NCBI GenBank assembly: GCA_018257865.1
Contig: JAEUBA010000056.1
Coordinates: 1-64,000 of the forward strand
From: Stereocaulon alpinum
Lineage: Eukaryota; Ascomycota; Lecanoromycetes; Lecanorales; Stereocaulaceae
Reading direction: 5' to 3'
Length of the DNA stretch: 64,000 bases
Shown here: piece after piece, positions 44,637 to 57,391 of the stretch
Layout: the number at the start of each line of letters is the position of its first letter
How positions within the stretch are numbered: the first letter of the stretch is position 1
Translations under genes and position numbers: made by a program
The notes under the pieces: generated by a model
Database searches by the model: none
What the model was told of the DNA's origin: nothing
Seen by the model: only the letters and a program-made list of their open reading frames with translations

Positions 44637-46172
44637 CTATTGCTTACTGAAGTTACGAGAAAGCCATCCCTTGGGTAGCACGGCCCCCTCACCGAGGTCC
44701 TCTATAATGTTACCCACGTTCTCCTTGACTGCGTTGAGGTGATCAATGCAGAACTTCTCGCGTTGCATCATATGCATAAGATTGTCGCCAATGCCAGTGA
44801 CCTTGGAGGCAATGTCAGGGCTGTTCGGGTAGCGAGGTTGAGAGTTCCCACTGCTCATGGCGTGGTGAGCCGAAACATAAGCAGGAGCGAAACCGTTTGA
44901 AGTGGTATAAGGATGGAGATGCGTGCCGCGTCCAATCTCTATCACGGGCTCATGTCAGTATGTGCAGTCCGAGTGTCAACAACAAGGGAGATTAAACGTA
45001 CCATTCGCTATGTGGTCCCCACCCGGGCCCTCGTTTGCCATCTGGGATTTAGCAAGCTTCAGGAGTGTTTGAACCTCCTTGGCAGCCCCTTGCTGCTGAA
45101 GCTCCATATTCTCGATCGCAGTGTCGAGAGCCTGAGCGAGCTGACGAATGGCTCTGTCTTTGACTGCCATTGTCTGGACGGTCTGGTAGAGTTCATAGCT
45201 GCTTCCCGTAGGCTTAAGGTGATCCATTGGACGAGGGCAGATCATCTGGCGGCTTGGCTGAGATGATTGCTGAGTTCGGGGTGGGGGAGTGGAGTAAGAC
45301 GCATATTCAGCAGAGACATCCCTATTGGTGCGTACCCGTAGAGCCGGCTGCTGTGAGGCTCCACTTGCGTGGTACACGGAAGAAGAGGAAAACTCGGGTG
45401 AAGGTGGAGCAGGCTTGCGAGGAGCAGAAAGCGTAGGTGATGCATGAGACATGACGTGATGAACGCGGTAATCATTCACAAGCTCGCACTGGCCGGGGCT
45501 CACACCAATGCCCATGATGTTGTTGTTTTTATCGAACTGGTGTTTGATTATGTTCAAATTCTGCTCATGAGCTTTCGCCTTGATGAACTCGATCTGTTGT
45601 TGGATGTCTGGCTGAACGGTGTTTCCGTTCGGCTGTGAAAGCCCCGCACGCCAATCAAGGTAAATAGGACGGACGTTTGAAGCATTCTTCCCGGCCACGG
45701 CGGGCTCTATCAAGAAACGTCGTCAACACTAGGCCTCGGCCCGCGGTAACGGGTGAGGCAAGTGAGGCAAATGAGGGGAGAGAGTGAAAGTGAACTTACT
45801 TCCTTGCTCAACTTGCACTGGTCCACTAGCTGCCTTGCCCGTATGATAGTGAGCGTAAAGACATTCCTCATCGGTCCATTTGCACTTGCCATGCTTGAGC
45901 CAGAAGTAGCAGGTTAAGTTCTTCACAGAGGGAATGAATGTGTTCTCGAAAGTCGAGAAAGAGGTTGGCGATGTCTTTGCAGTCCCTGAGCGCCAGTCTT
46001 TGTTGGGCGAGTAGCTATTAGGAGTCTCTGGTACAGATTGGGAGTGGTCAGTGGTGTGTTTGGTGGACATGGGTATCCTTGGATATTCCCCCGGGTTAGT
46101 ATCGTCCGGAAAAATGCGATCCAGGACGTCGTCCACGAGGAGATCTCGCTCGTGGGGCGGTACGTATGCCAT
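44637..46172 (-). CDS. CCCH-type zinc-finger protein with C-terminal coiled coil
   Basis: Three exons, 46172-45800, 45706-45002 and 44938-44637, give 459 residues. The N-terminus MAYVPPHERDLLVDDVL is followed near residue 90 by CYFWLKHGKCKWTDEECLYAH, a Cys-x8-Cys-x6-Cys-x3-His finger of the kind that binds RNA. The middle is Ser/Pro-rich. A region with RQLAQALDTAIENMELQQQ suggests a coiled coil, and another helical stretch (LMHMMQREKFCIDHLNAVKE) lies near the end. Introns join in phase. I do not recognise the specific family; a nuclear RNA-related role is a guess from the finger. Confidence 0.8.
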
Positions 46173-47006
46173 TGCTGCTTATGTCATAGTATACTCGTAC
46201 GAAGTGTCAGCGTCTTGACTATAAAACGAATACACCTCTGAGCCCTTCCTTATCGCCTTCATGTGTTGTCGCCCACATAGTGAGGTCCGATCCACAATCA
46301 AGCACCTCAACACGCTCCTCGCAGGAGGTAAAGACTTACAGAGCTGGATTCGATACTCGCTAATTGGAATCTAGGGAACGTAGTCAATATGCACGCACAA
46401 CTGGAATACTGAGAAATGGAATCGCTGGACTATAACCATTGAAGAATGTGTTGTACCTCGAAGGGAAGGAGAGGTGAGATCCAATCTTCAGGAGAGTACA
46501 TCTATCAAACCCAACCATTAGCGTGGCTTTCAAGATGGCGTCACAGCCTCAACAGAGCCTCCCACCATACTTAAGAGAATCTATACCGACCCCGCTCGGT
46601 GCCAAGTTTTCATCCTAATACATCGAGGTACTTGGAATTCTTGCGTTGCGCAAGAATGTCTTTGAGTGAAGCGCGAATCTTACAGCCGTCAGCTGGACAT
46701 CCGAGGGACCCTTATCCACTCTTATGGTGTACAAAAATCCGACTGCCTCGGATTTGACCATATAGAGGACCTTATCGCAAGGCTGCGGTAACATTTTGGG
46801 GGCATTCAGAACATGATCCCATACCCCCTACACTGGCTCGCTCACTTTCTTCACCGAAACTGAACTGAGCAGACGACCAGGTTGACTAAATCTCATAAGA
46901 AAAGGTCCAAGCGGTAAGGTTTGCCTCACTATGTCACTTTTTCCAGGGGTCAATGATATGCTATATGGTTTGATAAGATACGTGCGTGACTCGAAGTATC
47001 AGCCAA
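46173..47006. other. Intergenic, nothing recognised
   Basis: 5' flank of the CCCH gene and 3' flank of the epimerase gene. No frame of interest, repeat or RNA gene seen. Confidence 0.6.
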
Positions 47007-48177
47007 TCAGCGAGCAACTTTAGCCGCATGGCCTGGTACAAGCCCTATGCTCTTTGCCTCACTGCTGACAGCCTCTGGGATGTAATAATCCAGACCCTTT
47101 TCTTTGGGGGACCAACCTAGCAGCTTGCGGGCTCTCAAAGCACGGTATCTCGAATTAGCTCCCCATAACACGGCACCCCGTGGGATCATCTCGTCGGCAG
47201 CTTCCTCGTCTACTGTTTGGACTTCATCTGAAGGGATCAGCCCTTGCTTGTGCGCAGCCACAGTTATAGCCTTTGCAACATGGCCCCAAACATGCTCCCC
47301 GTTCTCAGTGAAATAGTAACCTTCTGTACCCCATGTTACCTTGTCCCCTCCCTGGACAGCAGCTTCCACAATCCTCATGTAGCAGTCACTGAGATCGTAG
47401 ACATGTACGTTAGGCATAGCATTCTTGCCAGCTCCGACCTGAAAGCCGCCTTTTCTTTCCAGTGTACATTTTGCCATATCAGGAACCTGATGGCTTCTTT
47501 GGTTGCTTGGACCCCGTCCTTGGCCATAAATTGTAGGTGGTACAACGATGGCAGTCTTCAGATCGGGTGCATCCGCCTCAATAATCATCTTGTCAGCAGA
47601 CCGATGAGGGGCATGTGCCGGCACGGAGACAATCTCGTTGATACCTTCCCAATCATCATAAATTTTGGTAGATGCCTCGCCGAAGGTCTTCCTGTCAATA
47701 TCAGGGAAGGAGAGTAGCATATTACCAGAAGTATGGATGAAGAAAGCCGGCTGGCCAGCTTCCCTAGCCCTAAGTCCCGTGAGAAGCGCTTTGATAGCTA
47801 CTTCGTGATCACAATTCGCGCAGTCTGGCGTTTGTTCATGCGATCAGTCCATGTTGACTTCACAGGAAGGAAATAACAGCAGGACCGTGCGACCCACTCA
47901 TCACAATGTCTACTTTCTTCGCTTCCTGCTCCAAGAGTTCGGTATCATCCAAGTCTCCATAGACAAGTGTGGCCCTTGAGTACTGACTCGCTACCTGAGC
48001 ACCTTTGTCGCTATTGCGGACGAGGCATATTATCTCGTAGTCTGGGTGGGTCTGGGTAAGTGCAAATAGAGCATCTCCACCGATGTAGCCTGTGGCACCA
48101 AGCCTGTAAGAGCATCAGCCAAACATGCGGGGCCCTTGACTGAAATTGGGGTCTCACAGCAAGATCTTAGGTGCCAT
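47007..48177 (-). CDS. NAD-dependent epimerase/dehydratase-like Rossmann protein (extended/atypical SDR)
   Basis: Three exons, 48177-48158, 48103-47898 and 47824-47007, give 347 residues. The nucleotide-binding motif LLLGATGYIGGDALFAL is formed across the first intron. YEIICLVRNSD and LVYGDLDDTELL follow, as in NAD(P)-binding epimerase and NmrA-like proteins. AFFIHTSGNMLLSF and PPTIYGQGRGPSN match the later fold. I see no clear YxxxK catalytic pair, so it may be an atypical reductase or a regulator. The third exon is restored by joining GTGATGA at 47898 to ACTGCGCG at 47824. Cytosolic; substrate unknown. Confidence 0.85.
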
Positions 48178-48911
48178 CGTTGCTGTATTAGAGAACAATA
48201 GCGACTATGTCAAAGGTAGAAGGGTCAGGAGGCAAATAACGCTGATCATAGGATACTAGTGGCCCCTCCGCGCTATGTTAATGCTCAACATGCCCCCGGG
48301 ATTGTTGAATATAGTAGCATGCTAACCGTCACACTTATCTCCTATATCTTCGAGCCAGTCTCTGCTTTGAGCTTAGCAAAGTGAACTAGGACGACCTCCG
48401 AACCCTCGTCCTTTGCAGATAGCCTAGACTAGCATACGATGGGTGATTGCAGAGGCCGAATGTTCGATGCATGCCATTCAAATTGAGATACCCAACATTC
48501 GGAGAGACAATAGGGATAGGGTCTTGAACACGGAGACGAGGAGTGACCGTTCTGCAACGCGCTAAAACCGCCAAGATCAGCCCTATCAAATCAATGAATG
48601 GGCGTTCATCATGTGAATAGGAACGTCGGGAGGACGCTTTTTGCGAACAATATTTATTGAACAACACCCTCAGCCTCCTTCTTTCGGTTGACTTCGTCCA
48701 ATCCCAACCTCTACTTTGAGAATACGCAATGATCTCTATACCTGCAACACGTACTTAAGATCAAGAGGCAGCTGCCTGCATAGCCATTCGCTGTACGAGC
48801 TTCGCCTTACATATCTACTACCTACGTCCGGCGAGAGAAGAGCTGCCATCCACTTATGGTGACAGTGCTAGGAGAAGAGTCAGCTGAGCAGCCCAAGCGG
48901 GCTTGAGTCAG
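48178..48911. other. Divergent intergenic region, nothing recognised
   Basis: Shared upstream region of the epimerase and THO2. A minus-strand frame at 48386-48667 has no family resemblance. Confidence 0.6.
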
Positions 48912-51900
48912 ATGGCTCCCGGTGGAGGAGGAAAGAGGAAGAGGCCTGAGAGAATCTATTCTCACGAAAGCAGGGACGAAGGCTCGAGACCTTCGCCTCA
49001 TCGGCCTGATAATCTGAGCCTGGGACAACAGAGCAACCAGCACCAAGGTCAACAATCGCAACCTTATGGGAAGGACCAATACGACCCACGCGGTGGTGGC
49101 AGGAGAAGAGCAGGCAGGGGAGGGCGCGGCGGCGGATCCCAGCGAAGTCCCTTGAACAGCCCAAACGCCATACCACTCTCTTCACGACCCAACACATCAT
49201 CTTCGAACCCAAAGTCGCCCACGCTTCAACCATCACAGCCCTCGACCGACTCCAAACCAGAGCCCGCCCCACTGCCACCCGCTAGAAACACAGCAACAAC
49301 TCAAACACCCGAGCCTGAACCAGCTAAACTTGCACCTTACTACTTCGAATATGTTACGGATAATAGAATTGCGGCTTGGGCGAACGCCGGAAGGAAAGAG
49401 GTTGTCGAAGCTGCTATACAAGCTCGGAATGCAGAGGATGTCTTGGTTCTCGGCTGTATCTATCAAGAGCTCCTAAGATCCGCTCTTGATGGGCGACTTA
49501 ATGCAACTGAAGCTGGGACAATGATCAAGGAAATCCTTGAAGCAGATGGCAATGTCAGCACCTCACCTAGCGCTATGGAAGACGACTTCCCCTTCGATGC
49601 AAGCTCTTATTTCCTCGACGTCTTATCGATTTACACCGAGGCAACGATTACGACACCATCTTTGACACCATCACTACGGATGTTGGTCTTTGCAACAGAT
49701 ATTCCACCCCAGAAGATGCGTCGTGAATTGGATGCCCCGCTCCTAGAGGCCCTCGGGATGATACGCAGCACCTTCGTCAGAGTTGGTATCCGACAGCAAA
49801 CAAATCTACTCTACCGACAGTCAAATTACAACCTTCTGAGAGAAGAGACAGAAGGGTACTCGAAGTTGCTAACGGAGCTTTTCACCACTAGTAGCAATGA
49901 GCCTCCGACTAGCGAGGTTGTTGAGGAGACATTCGAGAGGGTTAAGGGTATGATTGGGGCTTTCGACCTTGATGTGGGACGGGTCCTTGATATCACGCTC
50001 GATGTATTCGCGGCCGTACTTGTCAAACAATACCGCTTCTTTGTCAAGTATCTCCGAGCAAGCTCATGGTGGCCGCAAGACAAGCTCACTGCAAGTACTT
50101 CTGCTGAACACAGCCTGAGCACACTACCGAAATGGGCACTACCTGGATCATCCGGTCGTCAGTTGAGTGAAGAAGAGAAAGACATGGTAGTTGCTGCCAG
50201 AATCGAACGAGATGAAGCGTTCTGGGCAAGGGCCAAGGAAGTCGGAATGGCAGCTTTCTTTGAAATCGGTGGGCGAAGGGCGGAAGAGTCAGCACTGAAT
50301 AGAGCGATCAAGACGAACTCTGCAGACTCAACCCAGGATGACGAAGATCGCAAATGGGTCGAAATTACGAGAACCCTACCCCCTCCAGGTAACAGAGTGG
50401 CTGCACAGGTGCTTGGATTTAAGCTTCGCTTCTACAGCTCTACTGCACGAGACCCGATCGACGTCCTCCCTGTCAATCTGATCTATCTCTCTGCTTTACT
50501 CATCAAGGTCGGCTTCATCTCTCTACGAGACCTTTATCCCCACATATGGCCCGCAGACCCGGCCATGGAAGAGGTTAAGGAAGAGAAGATGAAGGAGAAG
50601 GCGGAAAGAGAGAAATTGAATCGACCAGGAGGTGGTGCTATGAATGCCCTCATGGCTGCAGCAGCTTTACCAGACGACACACTCGATGGAAAAGCCAGGG
50701 AAGCTGCAAGATTGCGTGAGATTGATGCAGCGCGAAGAAACCCCACTAAGGTGGACTTGATGACTGAGAGGTCCACGCCAGCTGCTCAGCCAGAGGAGAA
50801 AATTGAAGAGCTGCCAGAACCTTCGGAGCAAAAGGTCCAATTGCTCAAAAGTCTCCTGTGTATTGGAGCTCTGCCAGAAGCCCTCTATATGCTTGGGCGC
50901 TTTCCATGGCTTCCGGACGCATTTCCTGAGCTTCCCGAACATATTCATCGAATCTTGCATCATTCGCTCAGCAAAGTCTACGAGGACCTGCGGCCTCTTA
51001 AAGACCAGGCGAGCTTGCGAGAACAGCAGAAATATCCAGATCCAGACCAATCGAGCGCTGCCAAGGGCGGAGTCAAATTGATGGATGCACCACCGCGTAA
51101 GACCATGCGCTGGGCGCAACTTGACAAAGAAGATACAAACGAGTCTATCGATTACAAGTTCTACTGGGATGACTGGGCCGATAATGTTCCTGTTTGTCAA
51201 ACAATCGATGATGTGTTAGTGCTTTGTTCGACACTACTCAATCTCTCAGGGGTCAAGGTTGGCCAGGACCCAGTACTACTACTCAAAATTGCACGCATTG
51301 GGCATCATTCTTTGGCTACCGATACTTCTGACTCCAACTTAGCCCGCTGGACTGATCTTTCAAAGCGACTCCTTGTACCGGCTCTTTCCTTTACGAAGCA
51401 AAACCCTGGAGTAGTCAACGAAATCTGGGAGCTCATCAAGAACTTCCCGACAGCGACACGATACAACATGTATGCAGAGTGGTACTTGGGCCAGATATCC
51501 AGGCAGCCAGACATCAAATCTGCATTCGACCAGGCTAGAGCCGAAACCAAGGACGTTTTGAAACGCATTAGTAAAACCACTATCAAACCAATGGCACGTG
51601 CACTCGCAAAAGTAGCCTACGCATCTCCAGGCATCGTCTTTTCGGTCGCTATCAATCAACTTGAGTCTTATGAGAACATTGCTGACGCTGTCGTCGAATG
51701 CGCTCGATACTTTACAGAACTGGCCTATGATGTACTTACCTGGTCGCTCATGAGCGCTCTCGGAGGTGCAGGGAGGAACAGGGTTCAAGCAGACGGCATG
51801 CTCACCAGCAAATGGTTAGCAGCATTGTCACTCTTTGCTGGAAAGGTCTTTAGGCGCTATACAATGATGGAACCAACGCCAATAATTCATTACGTTGCTG

Positions 51901-54900
51901 ATCAACTGCGGCAAGGCAACTCGACTGATCTCATCATCCTCGAAGAAATCACAAAGTCAATGGCCGGCATCATCTCGGACAGCAATTTCAACGAAGCACA
52001 AGTCCAAGCCATGGCTGGCGGAGAATCACTTCAGGCTCAAGCGCTGCTACAGTTAATGGACCGTCGACATGAGTCCAAGAGCTCAGGGAAGCGTCTAATG
52101 AAATCTCTCACGAGCTCCAAACTAGCTGGTCAAATCCTGGTATCGCTAGCTCAGGAGCGGCGGATGTGCATTTTTCGAATTGAGGAAGCGAACGCGCATC
52201 CAAAGTTGCTTGGAAATCTCTTCGACCAGCTTCACCGTATACTGGTTCAGTTTCTAGAGCTTCTGAGAAGCAATCTGTCGGTCAAGGAATTTGACCTATT
52301 CGTGCCCGGTGTTGCCCAGCTGATCAATGAGTTCGGGATCGAACCAAGCGTTGCATTCTGGATCGGTCGACTATCTATCGCTGAGGCCATAGCTGAATAC
52401 GACGCCAAGAATGGAAAGCAAAATCCCGATTCCAGGCAGATACCCACGAACGAGACCGGAGACGCAGCGCTAGAAATCCAAGTTGATAGTGGACCCGAAC
52501 GATCAGGTCCGAATGGGATAAAAGCCGATGACGACCAAGAAAGCGCCACTGAAGCCAAAGCCATCCTTGAGGAGACGAACAGATCGACGAAAGAGGTGGT
52601 AAACGGGTTGGCAAACGCTGAAAATGGCGTTCTTGAGTTGAAAGATATCCATGGGAACTCTTCAGCAGTCGTTTCGCCATCTCCAGTCAAGGTTGAAAAT
52701 ATCCATCAACCATGGCATCCTGTACTCCAGGAGGTGATGCACGCAATTCGTCCCGCTCTACCAGAAGAGACATGGGAGATCCTCAGTCAACCATTTTATG
52801 TCACATTCTGGCAACTCTCGCTTCCTGATATGCACTTGCCAATACCAACTTACGAAGATGAGATCAGCCGGCAAAAGAAAAAGATCGTGGCAATCAACAA
52901 TGACCGCTCTGACATAAGCATTGCAGGCACTCGACAAAAGGACAAGGAAAAGAAAGCTATCACTGATCTACAAGATCGTCTGCGCATAGAGTCGAGAGAT
53001 CGGTTGCATGCCTATACACAAGTGCGAGCGCGCATTCAAAAAGAAAAGGAATTTTGGTTTCCAAACGCCTGGGGCAAATGGGATGCTCTGAACGTAGCTT
53101 TGATCGAACACTGCTTCTTTCCGCGGATCCTCATGTCTCCAGTAGATGCCTTTTACACATTCAAATGGTTGCTCTTTCTCCATGGATCTGGAACGCCCAA
53201 CTTCAGGACAATGGGACTATTGGATCAATTGTTTAAGGAGAAGAGGCTGATATCGTTGATATTTCTTTGCAGTGCGAAGGAGGCTGAATCTTTGGGCCGC
53301 TTCCTGAATGAAGTACTTCGGGAGCTTAGCAAATGGCACGCTGACAAGACTGTCTTTGAGAAGATGGCCTACGGTGCTAAGAAAGATCTTCCCGGTTTCT
53401 GCAGGAAGATGTCGACTGACAAAGATAAACTCACCTTCTTGGAATTCGAAGATTTCCGCAGGATTCTACTCAAGTGGCACAGAGGCCTCAATGGTGCGCT
53501 CAAAAATTGCATCGGCAGTGGCGAATATATGCACGTCCGCAATGCGATCAACATACTCAATCACGTTCATCAACATTTCCCAGCTGTCAATTATATGGGT
53601 CAATCTTTGATCACCAGCGTCACAGAGTTGAGTAAGGCTGAGTCACGGGAGGATCTAAAGGTGGCAGCCACATCGCTGATAGGCGGGCTCAAGAGACGCG
53701 AGAAGGAATGGGTCATTCCGCAGGCTTTCAGCTTGGTGAGTATAGTAGCTTCACGATCAGAAGAATTGGAGGCTCACTTTCCTGTTAGGCAACAACAGAC
53801 ACTGGCACTACCAACACAAACGGACTTAGATCTACATCAGCAAAGCCATCTACACCACGGCCGGAAGGCGAAAACTCCAAGAGTCTGAATCCTAAAGCGC
53901 CCGAATTCCAGCCAAGTCCTCGGCTAACGTGAGTTTAGCCATAATCGAGACCCCTAGACAACTTGCTGACAGATCGATTTACAGCGTCAACGGCGCCCCT
54001 AAACCAGCCGGCACAGCTTCAGAGAAAGTCGAAGCTGAGGATGGCGAGATCGAGGATGCCAAAATGACTGATGCGCCACCCACAGAAAACGCTACTATCA
54101 AAGCACTGCCAGCGGAATTCTCGAAGGATTCGACTGAAGCTGCAAGGGCTGGTTCGCGGAGGGAGTCACCTGCCCCAGCACGAAGCCAACCCTCTCGTCA
54201 TCCCGAATCGGCCACATCGAAAGCAGAAACAAGACCTACGGTAACGCCTGCTTCACACCAGCCTTCAACTTCGAGCCGGCCAGATATGCCAAGGAATTCG
54301 TCGTCAACTTCTGTCAATGGCCGCGTGCAACACAACCTGCCAACCAAGCCTGACGTACCGCCACCAAGAGTAGGCGACCATCGCATGGCTCCGCGCTCTA
54401 GCGAGCGTGGGCCACCTGACTACGCCAGGGACGCTCGCTTCCATGAGCGCGGCGGAACTCGAGACCTGCCTCGTGACCGGGATCCTAACCGCTCAACACC
54501 AGGGTCGCACCCACATGGTCATGAGAGACCTGGTGATAGAACACAGCCAGGGGATAGAGATCATATGGGTCTTCGATACGGCAGTGAAAAACCCTCACCC
54601 GGACGTGCTGGTATTGACGACCGATACGGCGGGCCCAGCGCTAGGGATGCAAGGCCACCGCATCGTGATGATAGGTCAGAACGGCCACCATCGGAAAGGC
54701 CATATTCTGAGCAGCATCAAAGTCGGAGGGATGCGGAACCATCAGGACAACATGCCAGGGACTCCGCCATGCTTCCACCCCGATCGAACATACCTCAGCA
54801 CCCTGACAGAGCTGCTCTCATCCATGGTGGCCAGGGCTCCGATAGAGCATATCCCAACGACCGCCGGCCTGAGCCCTCAAGGCAAGAAAATTATCCGCAC

Positions 54901-56442
54901 TCCGAGCGAAGCTCTCGAGGTCCATCACCGACGCGAGCTGATGACCGTCGACCTCCACGGTACGACGGGCGACGTGATGAGCGTCCGCCGAATGACGGAC
55001 GTCGGCCAATCGAAGATCCAATTCGACCAAATGCAGCTAGAGTCGAGGAGTCTCATGCTCCTACAGGTCCCCGAACGAGTCGTCCGGCAAATGCAGCGCC
55101 ACTAACCTCCAATGATCGGTTCAGAGAATCGATGAAACCTTCTCCTGTAGCGCCACCACCAGATCCGAATCATGGACGGCTAAGCCATGATTCAAACTTC
55201 AATAATCGACAAGGAGAGTCGCAATATGGACGTCTCAACACGGACGGCGACATACCATCAGGGCCAAGACTACCGAATGGAAGCCACCCTTCCGGCCGAG
55301 GAGGTCGAAATGTCAGCGCCCCACAACCTCAACTTAATACACAAGTACCTGCACCTTCTCACCACCAAGCAACTGCAACTCCAACCCAGGATAGGCCGAC
55401 GCCGAGTGGTCCTGCGATGAGAGGGTCGCCACGCAAACCAGGCCCATTTCCACTAGCTGCTGCGCCTTCCTCGGCACCTTCTACACCAGTGACCGAAACA
55501 GCTGGTATACATCCCGATCGACTGAAAGCAATACAGGGTTCTGGAGCTGGGGCTATAGATAGTGCATCTCAAAATCGTGCTGATTCAGGCCGAAGCTCGC
55601 GGCCAGCTCCACCATCAATATCAACGCCTGCATCTGGTCCGCCTAGAGGTCCAGGCAACCAACTTCCTAGTCCTGTTGGACCATTAAACGTCAACCGCGG
55701 CCCTCCTACAGGCCCAGCGATGCCCAACGACAGGAGCGGCAGAGACAAGCGGTTTGCAGGCCTTCAAAATGTACTCCAACAAGGTGCAATACCGAGCGCG
55801 CCGGAGCGTTCAGGTCAGGGAGCGAGCATTCGTGGCAGAGGTGGACGTGCCAACAATGCTAACGTAGCTTCTCCATTAACGCCTGGACCTCCGACTCCAG
55901 GCCTGCCACGGCAAGACCAACTCCATCCACAGGACCTATTTGCAGAGAGACAAAACGGGCTAGCAGCAACACAACAGAGTGACGAAGATGCAGCTTACGG
56001 TAGAGGGAGAAGGGGTGGTCCTAGAGAGCTTCCTAGGGAGGCAGAACGACGATCTGGGAGACACCGGAGCCGTTCGCCTGGCAAAGAGAGGGTGCCCGGT
56101 GCGCCAGTGCGAGCTCGTGACGAAGAGCTGTTACCTAGGGATGGCGCCAGAGAGCGTCCAAGAGGCAATGAGGCGCCGTCAGAGAGGGATCTAAGGGTTG
56201 GTGGGCCTCCTGAGGCGAGCATTAGAGGCAGTGATTCGCGGGATAGGGTCACACCTAGAGACGTGCGGAGATCTGGCAGGGAAGAACAGCAATACCGTGA
56301 GCGTGATCAGAGAGAGGGTCCTGAGCGAAGAGAAGATCGGGATAGACGGGATGGAGGTGGAAGTGGAAGGAAGCGAGGGAGAGGCGGGGAGGATGGACCG
56401 GGCGAGAGAAACTTCTCGGACAGTAAGAGGCCCAGACGATGA
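48912..56442 (+). CDS. THO2: THO complex subunit 2 (Tho2/THOC2)
   Basis: Largest subunit of the nuclear THO/TREX complex, coupling transcription to mRNA packaging and export. Three exons, 48912-53735, 53789-53928 and 53973-56442, give 2477 residues, in the range of fungal Tho2. A Gly/Arg-rich start (KRKRPERIYSHES) leads to the N-terminal THO2 domain (YYFEYVTDNRIAAWANAG). Middle and C-terminal Tho2 blocks include KYLRASSWWPQDK, MRWAQLDKEDTNESIDYKFY, LTWSLMSALGG, FWQLSLPDMHLPIPTY and FWFPNAWGKWDALN. KWHRGLNGALKNCIGSGEYM and REKEWVIPQAFSL end the conserved part. The second exon keeps frame and avoids the stop at 53886. The last 800 residues are disordered and rich in Arg, Asp, Pro and Gly. ATG 48912 is the first in frame. 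Confidence 0.95.
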
Positions 56443-57110
56443 AGCTATTTGGGCTGTGGAAAAGGGGGTTTTGTACTATATTTGCATCGAAGGCGCACAA
56501 GTGCTGGGATGCATCAGCGATCGGAGTGATACCCACCTGGAAGTGTCTGTTGCAATTACCGCTGGAGGCATGGCTATCTGTTTCTACGATGTTCTAGATA
56601 CTTGAATAGCATTTTCCAAATTATGTTTGCATGCAAGATAATTCAGAGTCCAGTATACGTTCCCATGAAGCTTCCTTCTGTATGGTAAGATATCGACTAT
56701 TGCTGCTGAAAGAAAGAAGCTCGAGGCAATTATTCAGGGAAAGAATACCTAGGTCACGTGCTCGCCCCGGGCTACATACCTTACGAAATCTTTTCCGCTT
56801 TCTCACCGCAAATTCCGATACGGTAAGGCCAGTAGTCTGAGCACCATTTCTTTTGCTACAAAATTCTGCGCACTTCCCCACTTCTACAACTTCCAAGGTC
56901 AGCCGCATACTAACGCCAAAATCTGTGCATTGCACGACTTGCGATCTTTCTTAGTCGTCGTTACGGGACTCAATTCCGCCATTGAACCCATATTCCGGCC
57001 CCACTAAGCTTTTGCTTGCAACGGTCAAAAACGCCGCACACATCCTTCCTGTGAAGCTTCACACACTGGACTTCCCAATATATTGAAGTGCTGACCGCAC
57101 AGTCGCGCGG
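56443..57110. other. Leader/promoter region of CPA1, no gene
   Basis: Follows the THO2 stop and precedes the attenuator uORF. It probably contains the THO2 terminator and the CPA1 promoter, but no distinct element could be assigned. Confidence 0.5.
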
Positions 57111-57328
57111 ATGCGTTGTTCTCCAACGGTCTATACTTCTCAGGTATGTGTACTGTCGGTTTGTGGGACTTGAGCCCTATGCACGACCCTGCGATTGCCT
57201 ACGAGAACGTCATGCTAACTGCTTGCCCCACAGGATTATATTTCTGGTATACTACCTTGGCCAGAATGACACATGATTTTTCTAACTCGATGTCTTCAGC
57301 CCACCTCTGGAAAGCTTTGGTGAACTGA
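57111..57328 (+). promoter_or_regulatory. Arginine attenuator peptide uORF (three exons) of CPA1/arg-2
   Basis: Short upstream ORF whose peptide stalls the ribosome when arginine is high and so represses the downstream synthase, as known for Neurospora arg-2 and yeast CPA1. Exons 57111-57143, 57234-57246 and 57300-57328 join in phase to a 24-codon ORF. It starts MRCSPTV, then YTSQDYIS, and ends AHLWKALVN before TGA. The core TSQDY, with the essential Asp at position 12, and HLW-(K/R)-AL match the known attenuator peptides, as does the length of 24. Both introns have GTAT donors and CTAAC branch points. The middle exon is 13 nt. Position 16, Asp in Neurospora, is Ala here. The main ATG follows 63 nt downstream. 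Unspliced, the ATG would encode a different peptide, so splicing is needed for regulation. Confidence 0.93.
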
Positions 57329-57391
57329 AGCGCGCCTCACACAAAAGCGAACTACACCCTATAACATACTTCCCAAGACGTGTACTCCAAC

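Noticed and set aside
54407..55105. 232-codon plus-strand frame
   Set aside because: Alternate frame inside the disordered C-terminal part of THO2; codon bias of repeats opens it by chance.
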